The translations under genes were made by a program, and so were the position numbers. Below the pieces are notes generated by a model that was given only the letters and a program-made list of their open reading frames with translations, had not been told where the DNA came from and ran no database searches. Shown here in pieces: positions 22,836-36,552 of a DNA stretch of 64,000 nucleotides. Location: positions 3,405,790 through 3,469,789 of the forward strand of contig NW_024104998.1 of NCBI RefSeq assembly GCF_003945595.2. Direction: 5' to 3'. Source of the stretch: Pipra filicauda (lineage: Eukaryota; Chordata; Aves; Passeriformes; Pipridae). The number at the start of each line of letters is the position of its first letter. Within the stretch, counting starts at the first letter, position 1.

Positions 22836-23786
22836 CAGTCTCTCTGAGTTACTGCTCAGTTCTGCTGGCTCTTGTCCAGGCAGCCCATTCATCTTGGGAT
22901 TGTCTTCTATTTTTCTTTAAACAAAAGATTAGCCGAGTGTATGGCATTCACAATGCAATTGCTTAGTCATAACTGTCCAGCTGCAGCTATTGAATGACAA
23001 CTAAAAAACAATTTCAAAGTTTGACACAAACACCTGTGAAAATCTTGAGGGGCTCAGATCTTGAGGGGCTTGGTATAAATGGGGACAGCAGGTCCTGCCG
23101 CCACCAAGGGAGCTGGGACATGGGTGTGTGTTGGTGTCCCTGTCTGTCCCTCTGTCTGTGTCCCCTCAGACTCCTTTCCCCAGGAGGCAAACGGCGTGTG
23201 CATCCCCTCGGGCAGCTGGAGCCCAGCTGTATCCATGCCAGCAAGCGCGAATGGGAGAGTGGGTTTGCCTGTGGCCTTCTCTCAGCACTTGGAGATAGAG
23301 GAAGGCCTGTGGCCACTGACAGGAGACTGGCAGACCTCACCGCTTGGTGTCAGTCCAATGGCCAGAGTGTGCATGTGGCACACAGGGAATTTCTCAGTCT
23401 GTTTTTGCACGCAAGGCTGTCTTCAGAACTATGAAGTACCATCGATGATGGCTAAAAACCAAACTGGGTTGTTCACTTGGAGGAGAAAGGCATATTGGTG
23501 CTCAAAGTGGTGACTTTTGGATGCTAGAATACTAATGTGGTTTTAAAAGTGTGAGATTTTGTTTTGTTTCTGACTCTTACATATTAAGGATTAAAAACTT
23601 TTTCTAAATATGGAAGTTGAGTTTCTCACTTAAATATTTTGGGCTGATATACTCTGAAACTTTGAGAAAAATGCTAGCTGTCTTGTCATAATTCTGTAGT
23701 CAGGTACCAAACCTGAAAATGTTGCGTGTCAGAAATTAAAACTAGAAACTTAGAAGTAAAAACTGAAAGATCTCTGCTACCTGTAA
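22836..23786. other. Intergenic with a GC-richer patch, no gene supported
   Basis: A 13-bp direct repeat ATCTTGAGGGGCT (23042-23054 and 23058-23070) is followed by a TATA-like GTATAAATGG at about 23072-23081. About 350 bp of moderate GC follow, giving overlapping ORFs of 144-146 codons in two plus frames and 108 in a minus frame. The frames have no known domain. Confidence 0.5.
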
Positions 23787-24250
23787 TGTGGTGGTTTGAC
23801 CCTGGCCAGCAACTAAGTGCCTATCCAGTTGCTCACTCACTTCCCACCAGTGGGATGGGGGAGAGAATGGGAAGTGCAAAAGCCAAAAACTCGTGGGTTG
23901 AGATGAAGACAGTTCAATAGGTAAGCAAATCTGCTTATGCAAATGCAAGGAATTAATTCACCACTTCCCATCAGCAGGCAGGTGTACAAATGCCATAACT
24001 CCAAATGTCCTCTCTTTCCTTCTTTTCCCAGCTCTATATGCTGAGCATGATGCCATATGGTATGGGATGTCCCTGTGGTCAGTTGGGGTCAGCTGTCCTG
24101 CCTTGTCCCCTCCAAACTCCTTGTGTACCTCCAGCCTGCTCGCTGGTGGGGTGGAGTGAGAAGAAGAAAAGGCCTTGATACTGTGTAAGCCCTGCTCAAC
24201 AATAGCCAAAGCACCACTGTGGTATCAATGCTGGTTTTTAGTCACAAATC
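23787..24250 (-). mobile_element. Old avian ERV solo LTR, main part (interrupted)
   Basis: Starts TGTGGTGGTTTGACCCTGG on the plus strand; includes ACTTCCCATCAGCAGGCAG, GCCATATGGTATGGGATGTC, GGTCAGTTGGGGTCAGCTGT and GTGGTATCAATGCTGGTTTT. These blocks resemble an LTR common in bird genomes, read here in reverse. On the minus strand a degenerate TATA region (about 24040) precedes the rest of R/U5. No internal viral coding sequence is adjacent. The element resumes at 25070 after a nested insertion. Family assignment is from memory. Confidence 0.7.
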
Positions 24251-25064
24251 TGTCACGGCTGGGAGTGGAAGGTTTAGATAAAACTTGTTTAAAAGTCCTG
24301 CTGTCTAGTCATGAGGTGCAGAAAGGACTCCCTTGCTTTCTAAACCCCTACTCAGAGAGGAGTCTAGGTGTGGCTGAATCCAATCTTTGCCTTGGATTAT
24401 GTCAAAAGCTTAAATTTAAGGAATTATTAGAGGTGTGATTGAACAACTTTTGTCTCACAGGTTTTTAATGATTGGCAAAATAAGAATATTTATATAAAAT
24501 TAATAATTTATTTATACAAATGATCAGACAAAAGATCTTAATCAGAACTATTTACTACACAATAGCTAAAAATCTACTAGTAGAGTATAATATAGCATAA
24601 AGAAGCACTGTAACAAAGCAATTATTGAAGCAGTTATATTAAAGCTAGCAAAAAGAAATAATTATTAAGTAGAGATTTGGTGTAACTCACCCATACCAAT
24701 GCTCATGGGGAGATCTCTTTCTCTCAGCCTCGAGGAGTATCCCTGGAGGGTGTCCCCAGACAAAGGAGGAATCTCCACACACACAACTCAAGAAGGGTTA
24801 TGTCAGAAGAACCTGACTGTATGAGAGGGGACTGGACTTTTTTAGTATACAGTGATTGACTGCTATCACTTTACAGGCCAACTATCACCTTATCTGTCAA
24901 ATCAGACTTCAAAAAGCAGGGTGTGTGTTTGGAGTCTAGTGAACCAGGATGGTTTTAGCATAATTAATACCAAGACCTGGCTCCAGAAGTTGATCTTGCA
25001 TGATAGCTTGCATGATAGCTTGATTGGATTTTAGGCCTTATCAGGGTGGGGCTATCCTGCCCCA
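24251..25064 (-). mobile_element. Younger LTR nested inside the older LTR
   Basis: 814 bp starting TGTCACGGC and ending TGCCCCA, flanked by a perfect 5-bp duplication AAATC (24246-24250 and 25065-25069). The host LTR reads through exactly when the insert is removed. Both strands give TG...CA ends. On the minus strand an AATAAA occurs near 24510 and a TATACTAAAAA near 24850, which favours minus orientation. The 5-bp duplication fits ERVL-type elements. No gag or pol sequence, so a solo LTR. Contains a 12-bp tandem GCATGATAGCTT at 24998-25021. Confidence 0.7.
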
Positions 25065-25127
25065 AAATCCAAAACACAGCATTTATGGAAAAGTAACTCC
25101 AACCTAGACAGCATGGAGAACTTTTGA
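25065..25127 (-). mobile_element. Old LTR, resumed distal part
   Basis: After the AAATC duplication the sequence CAAAACACAGCATTTATGG then AAAAGTAACTCCAACCTAG matches the expected continuation of the older LTR (its U3 end in minus orientation). The outer boundary is uncertain: a near-match 6-bp flank (CTGTAA at 23781-23786, CTGTGA at 25128-25133) suggests it ends near 25127. Confidence 0.55.
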
Positions 25128-25133
25128 CTGTGA

Positions 25134-28100
25134 CCTGAATGCTGAACTGCAATACTGTGAAGCTGCAGCTGGAATGGCCAGCTAACCATCCTCCATGGTT
25201 TCCAGTCCTGTGCAGTTCAAAGACATGGTGCTTTCTAATTATTCTCTCTAGACCCTATTGACACCAGCTTACAGTTCAGAAACACTGATAATGGTGGCAA
25301 ATGGAGCTGGGATCTCATAGAACCATTTAAGCTAGACTATAGCTCTACAGTTATGCGGAGTTCATACCTTGGTCATAGTTAGCCAAACTCTCAGTGAGAA
25401 CATGGACAGACCAGTCTCTTCCAGCCCACAAAAAAAAACCACAGAAAAAATCCACATGGTCTGGTACCCAGATCCATCTCAAGGGTTGATGCTACCTGCT
25501 CTACACTGTGACAATATTGTTCTTATGGAGAATGTAAACAGGAATAATTGTTTTTTTCCTGCAGAACTATATTTTGTGCTTGACGAAGAATGGCACTGCT
25601 GAGGAGATATATTCTATGTATATATATGTATACAACATTTTACATATAGTACATTTCATACAGCTCCCACATTCTGGACTTTATATGCTGATCAAGTATG
25701 CTTGCAAAAGACTCTTTCCTTGATTTAGGAGAAAAAAGAAATCTGAAAAATATAGGATCTCCCCTTGGTTGTCTTCTGTATTTGAAGTGTTCGTATGAGG
25801 ACTATGTCAAGCATAAAACCGTAGTCACATGTTGTTTCATTCAGCCTTCCTTGCATTGATTCACAGTGTGCAGCTGCTGTCTAAGTAAGTCAAAATGTCC
25901 TGTGGTGATGCACAGTGAATTAGTAGAGAGGATGTCTAAACTGTAATCACTTTAAAAGCCAAATAACTTCATTATGGAATCAGTTTTTTATAATTCGGTG
26001 TTCCATATTTTGACAGGCATATCTTCCCTAAACATTGGCATTATTCCTGTCTGTCTTTCTCTGTGATTGCATCCTCTGGTTAAGGCTGCCAACAACATTT
26101 CAAGAGATCACCTGAATATAGATTAGCACATAATTTTTTTTCGCAGTAAAATTTATATAGTCACAGATATATGGAAATTTAAATCTGTCTAACCCAAGCA
26201 GCCATTTTAATCTGCAAAGAATTACTATTGTGACCAATGTTTTCTCACACAGCTATGGATTTAAAACATTTAATTACTATCTGGCAGCTCTAGTTCCTTA
26301 ATTAAATTTGGTCCTGTATATTTCTTTATGTCTGAAATGCTCTTCAATTATCCTAGATATTTTCCTCCTAGAGATTAAAACTACCAGCATTTACAATCTC
26401 CTATTTGGGAGTGAGCCAGGTTTTTTTTTTTTCTAAAATTTCACTGCAGTCATTGCTGACCAGAAGCAAATATATAATTAAATCACAAGTAAAAATAACA
26501 AAACACAGTTACTAAATCTCAACCCACTCACCACCTCACATTTTGGATATAACTTTAGAGAGAAAAAGGAAATAAGAATGAAGAAAGAAAAAAAAAGATA
26601 AAATTAATAGTAACTTTTAGAAAGACATTTAAAATAAAAGCATTGTAGAGGCTTTAAAATGAGTTATCAAGATAGGGATGGACATCAAAACTCATATTTT
26701 TAGGTTTATAAACATTAAGGAATAATGAGTATAAAGAGCTGAGGCTGAGACAGAGCTGAAATTTGATGTGATTAAATGTTCATTGAACTGAGATGGAAGT
26801 GAGACAGGCAATATAATCCCAGGTCTTTGAACTTCAAGGACTAGTGATGCCACATTAAATTTACTATGCAAACAAAACTAGCACAAAATATTTAAGTTAC
26901 AAACCAATTACATATTGGCCCAATGGGATTATCCAAAACCCCAGGAATATATGGGAGACCTTTTTATCTTCTAGGGAACACATCAATTTGGAAGGTAATT
27001 TTCAGTAACATAAAAACAAGAACGCAAGTACCTTCAAATAGTAAACAAAAAGTACATATTTAAAGTAACAAAAGTCCTGTACTTTTTTTAAATATATCTA
27101 TATCTAGAAAGGTAGGAAAACCAGAGGGTATAATTAGTTTACTTGATTAACATTCCATAGCTACCAAACATGGTTTAACTGGCAGCACGTAGTCTGTATG
27201 CAATCTGTGGGATCTTCTGTTCTGTCTGCTGTTTTTTCTTGAAGGAAATAGGGAATAACTGTTTGGATTAGGTTTATTTGTCAAGCACCTATCTCTGCTC
27301 TTCCAGGAAAGCCTCTTGCCTTTAGTACTCTGTGAATGCAGGGTATTCAAAAAGGTCTGTCAACAATGTTCCTATATCGAAAGTGTTCAAGGGAAGATGT
27401 CATCTGGCAGAACCAGGACAACTGTTGATAGTTCAATGTGGTTTTTGTGGGAGTTCCCAGAATTTGAATTTGGCTACTGTATTTAATGTATTTTTTACTA
27501 CGATAGATTAAGTCTTACACAGAAAATATAATTTTCTTTCAATTTAGCTTTGGCAGCTATGACCTGCCAAAACGGTGAGAGATTCTGTCTGTCCTGGGGC
27601 TGTCCAGGATTGGATTTCCAACACCTCTGGACTTGGAGAGCTAGCAGTGGGAGGGGAAGTTTGAGGTGGATATTGCCAAGAAGTTCACTTTGTCATTACA
27701 CTGAGAAGGCACAATATCATTGCAGAAAGCATTGAGAAGCATTTGATCTGGTAAGTGTGGCAGCTGGAAGAGTTCAAGAGAGCTTTGGGAGCGAGTTTTT
27801 TTCTGAAATCTCAGGATATCAGTAGCTCTTGTGAACATTCCATCTTCACTCTTGAGAAATTTTTGCTAGCAATGCTATGATAATTTACTGTGCCTCTCCA
27901 TCCTTTAGATTTTGAATTTCTAATTTAGAATTGAACTGGCTTCATACAGCATTTCTGTGATAAATTTCTAGGTTGTTTGGTTTGGTTTTGTCTTATTTTT
28001 TATTTCCCTAATTACTGAAACAAACCAACACTAAAGTGTGGAGAATGAAAATACGTAAGATAAAAACTTTTAAAGACACAGTGAAGTATCTTGATTAGAA

Positions 28101-31100
28101 AACTTGGATCTTTCTTACTCGAGCACCAAATGAATGAGTGCTGACATAGCATTTGAATTTAAATTAATTTGCTTGTTTCTTGCCAAAAATGCATAGTCCT
28201 TTAAGACTGGTTCTGTGAGTAGTGAGCAGCAGGTAATGTCCTGGTTTTATTGCTTCTCCAGGAGCTGCAGTCCCATAGAACTGGTGGTGGAAAGGGAGGA
28301 GTGCAGTAAGGAGACGGACACCTGTGCTTTGTGGTTGTGGAGTGAACTGTGTTAAAGGGAAATTTCCCATAGAAAATAATGTAGGAATAAGCAAAGGTTT
28401 GGGGAGAACACAATGGATTGTCATGGCCTATGGTCACAATATACCAGCAGTTTTGCAACTGATAACATTGTTTGATAAATTAAAGGAAGTTTCTTAGGGG
28501 CTGAGAGATTCATATTTGTATTAAAAAATAAAATCACCACCAAAGCAAACAGAACATAGTCCAGTAAAAATCTATTGCTATTTCTAATTTCTAAAGCTCT
28601 ACAGTTCTCAAACTCAGTATGTTAAAATATTTTATTAGTCCTTTTGTTGTTGAGGTCTGACGTTGTGCTATTTCATCATCACTTCAACCTAGAATTTCTT
28701 CAGTCTAGCTCTGAAATTTGTATTGGATTTTATTACAGACTTTATATTACAATAACTGCAAGAGAGCAATAGTTTGACAATTGGTCTGTAGTGAAGCAGA
28801 TACTGCAAATCAGATTTATGAGACTGTAGTAAGAAAGCATCTTGATGAGGAAAAGCAGTGAGGACATATTTACATCAATGTGAGAGCAAGTCTACAGGCA
28901 GTGTGTCTGCAACACACCTTCCACTGCTTCTGCTATGGGGGCAACTGGAATAATAAAAATATTAGACAAACAGTTCCACAGAACTAAGGAAGCCAAATTC
29001 CCACAAATCTATGTCCTGCATTCCCTATTTCCATTTCTCCCTTTATAGCCCTCTCCAGTTCCAAGCCAAAATATCAGCTTCTTGCCTTCTCCTGTCCTCC
29101 CTAAGGCCATTTCAGAAGGCACAGCCCCTTCTGTAAGTACCATTGGCATTTTTGTGTTCCCAGCACCCTTGCACTGCAATGGCCTATCTCCCCTGTGATA
29201 CCTCTTAGCTACCTCTTTTGACCCATCACTTGGACCAGGGACAGCATCTGCTGTGGCTTGTTCATAGCTGCATGTCCTGTTGTCTGCCTCCCAGAAGAAC
29301 GTACAGACTTCATTACCACTACATTTCCCTTTTCTGATGCATGAATAAGTTATCTCCACCTCACTTGGGCATCTATTTGGTAAATTTTGCTATCTAGCAA
29401 AGAGAAAGTACAAATCAACTTTAAATTAGTAAAAAAAGTTGGTATGTTTTATCAGCTGGATCAGGAACATGCTTTGGATGTGACTGTGTTAGATGAGATG
29501 AATCCTCCCTTAGAAACGTCACAAGTGATGAAATATAGTGTGTGTACAAATCTTTCCAGAATCATTTGCTGTGCTGATGAATCTGATTTTATTTCAGTTA
29601 CAAAAACATGATGAAATAGATAGCATGTAAGAAATTATGCAAACCAGAAGTCATCTCCCCAGATCCTGTCTATTGGTTTCAGAGCAAGGTTTGCCTAGCT
29701 CAGGATTTAAGAGATTTGGGTAGACCTCTTATTCTGTTGTCCCTAAACCAAATAATATCAATATGAATTGTTTAGTGTAATACCAAAAGAGTTTAGGAAA
29801 CAAAACACTTGCTTACTAAAGCCTCCTCAAGTATTTTTAGAGCTTAAATAAAATGTAAAGGGAAAACTTTCTGCCTTCATTACAAAGCAAAAAGCGTGAG
29901 GTACCAGCAGGTGGTGCTGACACAACAAATAAGCAGGATCCGCAGGCTCAGCTTTAAGGCCAACACTTCAAAAGTCTTCATCCCAGCTGATACCATTACC
30001 ACATCACTTTCTAATTTTAAATATTGTCATCTTATTGCTGTGAAGGCTGGGGGCTATAGCTGTGTACCAACGCCACACAGGTCTAAGTTCTACATACACA
30101 GAGAACAAAAAGACAATATACAGCATGCTGTTCCTATTTGCTTCAGGCAAATAGGTAAAAACAATGTTACATAGTAGTCATGGATGTTCTCACAAGTTTT
30201 GAAAAAACACTGCCAATGAACTAAAGGTCAAGTTGAGATGGTTTCTTTACCTTCAATATAGTTCTCACCTGCGTGAATAACGTTGTATTACTGCAAACCT
30301 AAAGAGACATGCCTGAAAAGTTGCATTGTACAGCAGGCACTTGAAAAATAATTTGTAGAGAAATAGTCTCTGCATAAAACAGTGTCCCTACCACTTCAAC
30401 TTGTTGTCTGAAATTGATTCCTTTACCCTGTGAATTATTCAAAGAAAAACATATTTCTCACAAAGTCCTCTTAATATAAATATCTCATGGTTATGCAGTT
30501 GTGGAAAGCTACAGTTTTCCTTGAGTCTTTTTTTCTTCCTGTCCGTCAGAGCAGAGCTTTATCATAAGTTAAGGTGAAATTTTAGGAAACATCAATTGTA
30601 GTACAGGCAACACATTGTAAGGAACTTAATCCCAGGAAATACTAATTTTTTCTTTAATTTGCTAGTGGTAATTGCAATGCATGGGTTTGTTAAATTTCTG
30701 TCTCTTATAAGTAGAATTACACACAGTTCTCACTTGTTCTTTCACAGTATTATAAAATTTGATTAAGTCCCCAGTTCTTTTGGAAACAACTCCAATTCTG
30801 TCTTGTTTTATTCCTTTTGGTCCTTATTTCTTTTATCCTTTGTTACTTCTTCCTTCTTGGAGCACAGTTTGACATGTTCTCCCCCCCTCTTTTTTTTTTT
30901 TTTTGAGGATGAAATTAAGAGTGCTGGGGAACATGGGCAATACTTCTTCCCCATTCTCTTAAGCTTCTGACCTTTAACTCAGCGCAAGCTCTAGAAAGTC
31001 ATCTACGAGCATCCTGCCCATGCAACCTTTCCTTTCATTTTTACATTTTTCATTTCTCATCTTTGACAGTTCTTTAATCTTCCCTTATTGCTGAAACAGT

Positions 31101-34100
31101 AAATGGAAGCAATTAAAGGACGTGAATAACAAGAGACAGCTGTTGACTGCTACTCTCCTGCCAATACAGTATCTTCTAGGCTCTTACAGACAAATTATAG
31201 AAATCTGAACCTACAAATCACCTTCCCATTAATCTGCATTAGTGGGGGCAGCCCATGGTGGAGCCCTAGAACCTGGCACACCTTGCAAGCTGAGAGATGA
31301 TGAACACCACCTGTGCTATTTCTGTATATGTGAACTTTGGAAAAAGACATCACCTGAAAAATGTCTATAAAGAAAGAATGCTGGAAAAAGAGACATCTCC
31401 AGTGAGTCTTTGAAGTGTTCTGTACAAAGCAAAAGCACAGGAGTTCAGGGAAGGTCACTTGGTGTGGCACAAGTTGGTAGATTGATGCTTGCAGGTTTCT
31501 GCATAGTGGAGTAACTGGGAGTCAACTGCAACTTAATATTAGAAGCAAAATGTTTTTTCTTCCATTAATTTCCTTTTTTAATATCAGTTTTGGCCCTTGC
31601 TAAATCAGGATGAAAAATTAAAATCTTGAAATATATTCATGAGCAAAATTACACAGGTAACTTTATTTATTCTTTGTTGTTTAGTTTTGATAGTTTGAAG
31701 TAGCTTGAATTTCCAAATAAATAACTTACTAGAGCTGGAATATCCCAATTAATAATGATGCTAATAGATATTTTGACAGGTTCAAAATGCACAGTTTTTC
31801 CCTCAAAATATTTTTAGGGACAAATACTTGTTGAAACCAAAGCTCTTTCCTCACTAACATGTCAGCTCTGACAATATAGCACTTTGCAGTAAAAAAATCA
31901 CTTGAGTGAGAAATTTCTGCTCACCTGTATTTAAGAGAGGAGGGTTAGGCAGTTTTGCAGTCCTGCCTCTATGTTCTTCCCCACCGATGACTGTGAAAAT
32001 ACTCGAGGTTCTCCAAGTTCTTCACCTAGTAATCTAGTCAGTCATCTCTGAGCGAAGGCACTCTTTTGTTATCTGCCTTGTTGTGGCACTGTATTTCAGA
32101 CTGACGTGAAATTATGTACCCGTCAAATATGTTAACAAACTTTGGTCCAGCTATTGCAAAAGTATAGTAAAAACACTCCCAGATTGGACAGTCTGTGTGT
32201 CCCCTGGTGATGCTGGACATCCTCCCGTTCACCTCTAATCAGGGAAGAGCTGCTGGTTGCTACAGCGCTGACAAGCAACGTTAGCAGGCCTTACATAATT
32301 AAAAGAATTTCTGAAGAGTTAATTCATGCTTCTGTTGTGATTTGCCATTTAGGAGCTACCAGCTGTTAATGGGTCACTCTGCCTTCAGAAGACAGGTTGC
32401 TAGGTGTTTCCCCTAGGGTGTTTATGTAAACCTCAATTCCTCTCTTTGACCTGTTTTGTATTTAAGTGAAAAGCACTTAAAAAAAGGGGTCTTCAACACT
32501 CCTTTTCCATTTTACTGTGTAATTCTACATGATGAGACACTAGTAAAGGCAAACTTTCCCAAGATGCATATTCCAAGGCTGTACAATTATGATGGAGCCA
32601 AATTTCCTGGAGAGACTTCCTCATGCAATATTTTACAGAGTCCAAATCTCATACATGACTGCATAAGTAGTCAGTGGCTATAGGGCATTTTGGTCCTTGT
32701 TTGAAATTATTTGGTATTACATGGTATCAACTTCTTATTCTACTGGATGTGTATCAATGTGCTGTCAAGTTTGGTCAGCTTGTAAGTTTGGTCACTATTA
32801 GAAACTGCTGATTTGTTAAGGGTTGCTTTTATGTATCTCTACCCTCATGACTGTGAAACCATGTTCAGTATTGCTGGTTTAAACAATTAGCTGGTATTGG
32901 CCCAGGAATCAAAGATATTAGCAAGGCATAGCACCTTCGGATACACTGACATTAGTCTAGCAGAGCCAGAACAAATGCTGTGGGTGAGTGCTATCAGCCT
33001 ACCTCTTACAGGAGAGAAACAATAACAAGATAGAGATCTTTGATCAACAGAGAGATTTCTTTTGCAGTGACACCTCTGGCACAGCACATCTGTGAAGCAA
33101 TTAGATGCTACATTTGTATTAGGAAGGAAATGAAATGCTTTTTATTGTGAAAGAAAAGGGGGAAAATGGTGACTTGCTCAACAGAATATTGTTGCATTAA
33201 GTAATAAAAAATGAGCATATTTGGGGCCATTGAGGGACCTTTCTGTATTTCTCTTATTAGTAATGACATTAAGCTCAATTTGCTTGTCTAAATATACCCT
33301 GAATTTTCAAAACCCTTCCACTTCAGAATGTGACTGGAATATTGGATTGCACAGTTGAACGTCTGGATCATTTCAGTCATCAGAAGCTGCTTTCAGTGCT
33401 AGCCAAGGAGGCCAATATGGGGAATTTGTACTGGAGTCTGGAGGCTTGACTGTGTGGAAAGTGTATACTGGTTTAAGGTGAAGTGTGGATTAGAGGATTC
33501 AGGATTGTGGTCTGTGACTTCAAGAACTGCTACTTGTCAACCGCATGGAGATAACTATTTATATGTATTCTTACCGAGTGACAAAAATAAAGAAATGTGA
33601 CTTAAATCACCCATCTTTAAGTGGATACTGTAACCTTACAAAAAGTTCAAGTAAGAAAGTTCAGTGTTTTGATTTAGGTTACAATACCTTTGAAAGGGTT
33701 AAAAATACGGGTGTTGAAAAAGACATAATGTAACAGGAGCGGTTCAGTCATCAGAATAATTATGCTGGTAGCACAGTCCAAAACTTTTTCACATGTAGAC
33801 GAACTTGAGAGCCTTCAGGCTGTAATGTGATCTGTACAGGTTAACTGTTCTGACATAGCTAATTATTATACCTTTTGTTACAACTGAAAGTGAAGTTGCT
33901 AGAAATCAACAACTGAAGACTATAGAAAGCAAAATTCAAAGTCTGAATTCTGTGAATGTTGGAAAGTTGAGATTTGCAAGGAAAACTTTCTTTGTATTTT
34001 AATTTACTAAAGTTATCAGTTACTCCCATATGTAATGTACTTCCACCACATCTCTGAGCAAAGTCAGCATGTCTATACTCCCTGCAATAGAACTTTATGA

Positions 34101-36334
34101 CAGAGAAGCTGATTTTTTCCAAGTTACTGAAGTGGCTACAGACACAGAAAAATGTCTAATGGGATTTAGTATCTAAATACTTTTAAAAATTTGGTCATAA
34201 CTGATTTGCTTAGGATTACAGTGAAAACCTGTGATGGAGACTTGAACTGAGGTTTTAGGAAAGTCTGCCTGAAAAAGATTAGTTCCAGAAGCATACACTT
34301 ATATTTGCGTATTTTTGCAATGAATTTATTTCCATCAACTTCTGACATAGTACAGGTTCTCTTTTGTTTAGCTTTGCTAAAATTGAAGATGAAACAGCTT
34401 CCTTCCTGTTATAACAAACTACCTCTTAGCATAGTGAAAACTCACCTCTAATGTAGAATTTCTAACTTTGTTCTTTTTCTGAATATACATTTAACTCATT
34501 TGTTCTTTGACTTTGAGAGACCGTGGCATGAGGTCAATACCAAGAAGTGGTTGGAATTTTAAATATAGACTAGAGACAGAGATCCTGTTGACATTTGAAA
34601 AGTCTGAGCTCTTCTATTAACCATATGCAACATAGGTCAGTTAAAAATTAAGGCAGAATGGAAGTAAATTATTTCCTTCTTCATGGTTTAAGAAAAGGAA
34701 AATGAATCTGAAATTGAAAGGTTTTTTAACAAACCAGTCTCATAGGGCTGAATAAATTAAACTGTCAGACTTTAGTCATTACACATCTTCCTGTGTGAAG
34801 CATGGAAATTGGAAGCACAGACTGTGCATATTATGTTAATACTATTTACTCTACTTGGTATCCATGACGTATCCTGGTGAGTCTAAGCTACAACAGAATT
34901 ATGCCTTACAGAAAAGAAAGAGAAATAAGGTTAATGAAACGGCATCTTGGCACTATAGCTAAGTAAAACACATCTCTGACTAGAGTGCTGAACAGTATTG
35001 GGGGTATTCATGAGCTATTCTGCAGATGCTATGGCTCACATTAGCATGTATAACACCAAATCATCCTGTCAAAGAACCCTTTCTCTGTTCCATGGCGTAA
35101 CAAGGCATTGATTGTGATTGTTGGATTATAGAGTCTGTCTACTAAGATTCATGCAAGATGCTAAAATGACACAAAGGGCCATATTCTTCACTAGAATCCA
35201 GAAGTGCAACTTTAATAAAATATGTTGTCCCCAAAATATAAGGAAAGACTACATTTAGAACCAACTTTCTGTTTCATTATGCTTTAGTATTCTGTAGTGT
35301 GTTACATGGTGCTTCAATTTCACAGTAAACAAACTATTCAGTTCCACCAAAGAGATATTTATCTTAAAATCATTTACAGAAAAACTATTGATTTCCCCCA
35401 GGGTAGAGTCTTATTTTGTCGTATTGAGTGACATCCTGAAGCCTGTGAGATTATTTGAGAGTAAACAATTTCTATTCAGGCAAAGATGAGGCAAAGTTAA
35501 TGAGTATTTTTGTCTGCTGTACATTGCATTGACTTCAACAGAACAAACACCAAACCGCTATTGGATATGGAATCATTCTTTTATGATATATAATATAGAC
35601 TTGCTATAACACAGAGCTGATATTTCAGGAGTCAATGACTGTCTCTAGGACTACAGTTAGACTCCCATCCTCCATTATGCTGGTGACAACTAGTTTTACT
35701 TTGGAAAACCTCAGCATCTATTATAGTCACTAGAAGGCTGAGCATTAGTTAGCTAATACAACATATGTGCAAGCTGTGGTATGGATATGCAGGTGACACT
35801 CATGCTCTGGTCTCAGCACTTAGTGTTTTGTGCAGTTATGTGGTGATTCTGCAGCTGGAAAAAGAATGATCTTACTACATTTGCTCCGGAGTCAACTCCA
35901 AGGGTCACAGCATTGCAAAGACAGGTGAGGCCACGGCACTGGGAGCCACCAGTTCTGCATTGTGGCTGTCAAAGTCCAGTTGTAACTTTACGGGAAAATG
36001 GCATGCTGAAAAGGCATTAGCACTAACCAGTATTCCATGCATGCCTCACTGTGTAGTGAGTGACTAGAGCACCATTGCTCAGCCCTGCCACCAGAACAAA
36101 GCATACTTCTAAACACATGAGAGAGGTTGCTCCCTCCAGCCAGCCACAAGCACTTGCTCCCATCTTCCCAGACCAGTGCTGAGGGCTCTTAGACCAAAAC
36201 TGGGGTAGAGATACTCTGTAGCATGACTGGAAAGGGACAGCAATGCCTTTTTCTGGCCACGCGAAGAATTTTCTAGCTCTTCAAATAGCAGCACTTTAAT
36301 AAATAAAGTTTGTTTTCTGAATCTGAACAAACCT
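25134..36334. other. Intergenic, about 11 kb, no gene seen
   Basis: AT-rich single-copy-looking sequence. I searched both strands for conserved coding blocks with splice sites and found none. ORFs (largest 116 codons, minus, near 29009-29359) have no recognisable domain. Local low-complexity patches: TA/TG-rich near 25610-25640 and T-rich at 30890-30905. Confidence 0.55.
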
Positions 36335-36552
36335 TTGGAAAGAAATTGTTTACTGTGAGGGTGGTGAGACACTGGAACAGGTTGCCCATGGAGGTTGTGG
36401 ATGTCCCATCTCTGGCAGTGTTCAGTGCCAGGCTGGATAAGCAACCTGGTCTAGTAAGTGTTGTCCCTGGCCATGACAGCGGCGGATTGGGACTAGATGG
36501 TTTTTAAGGTTCCTTCCAGCCCTTAACATTCTATGATTCTGTGATTCTATAG
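36335..36552 (+). mobile_element. CR1 LINE 3' fragment
   Basis: GTGAGGGTGGTGAGACACTGG, GGTTGCCCATGGAGGTTGTG, AACCTGGTCTAGTAAGTG and the tail CATTCTATGATTCTGTGATT are the CR1 C-terminus and octamer-repeat 3' end. About 220 bp, plus orientation, and among the better preserved copies. Confidence 0.95.

Noticed and set aside
22994..23513. Three overlapping ORFs of 108-146 codons
   Set aside because: They overlap in different frames and on both strands, no family is recognised, and open frames are expected from local composition. Kept only as a low-interest finding.
36109..36444. 111-codon minus ORF
   Set aside because: Partly antisense of the plus-oriented CR1 at 36335-36552; the remainder has no domain.
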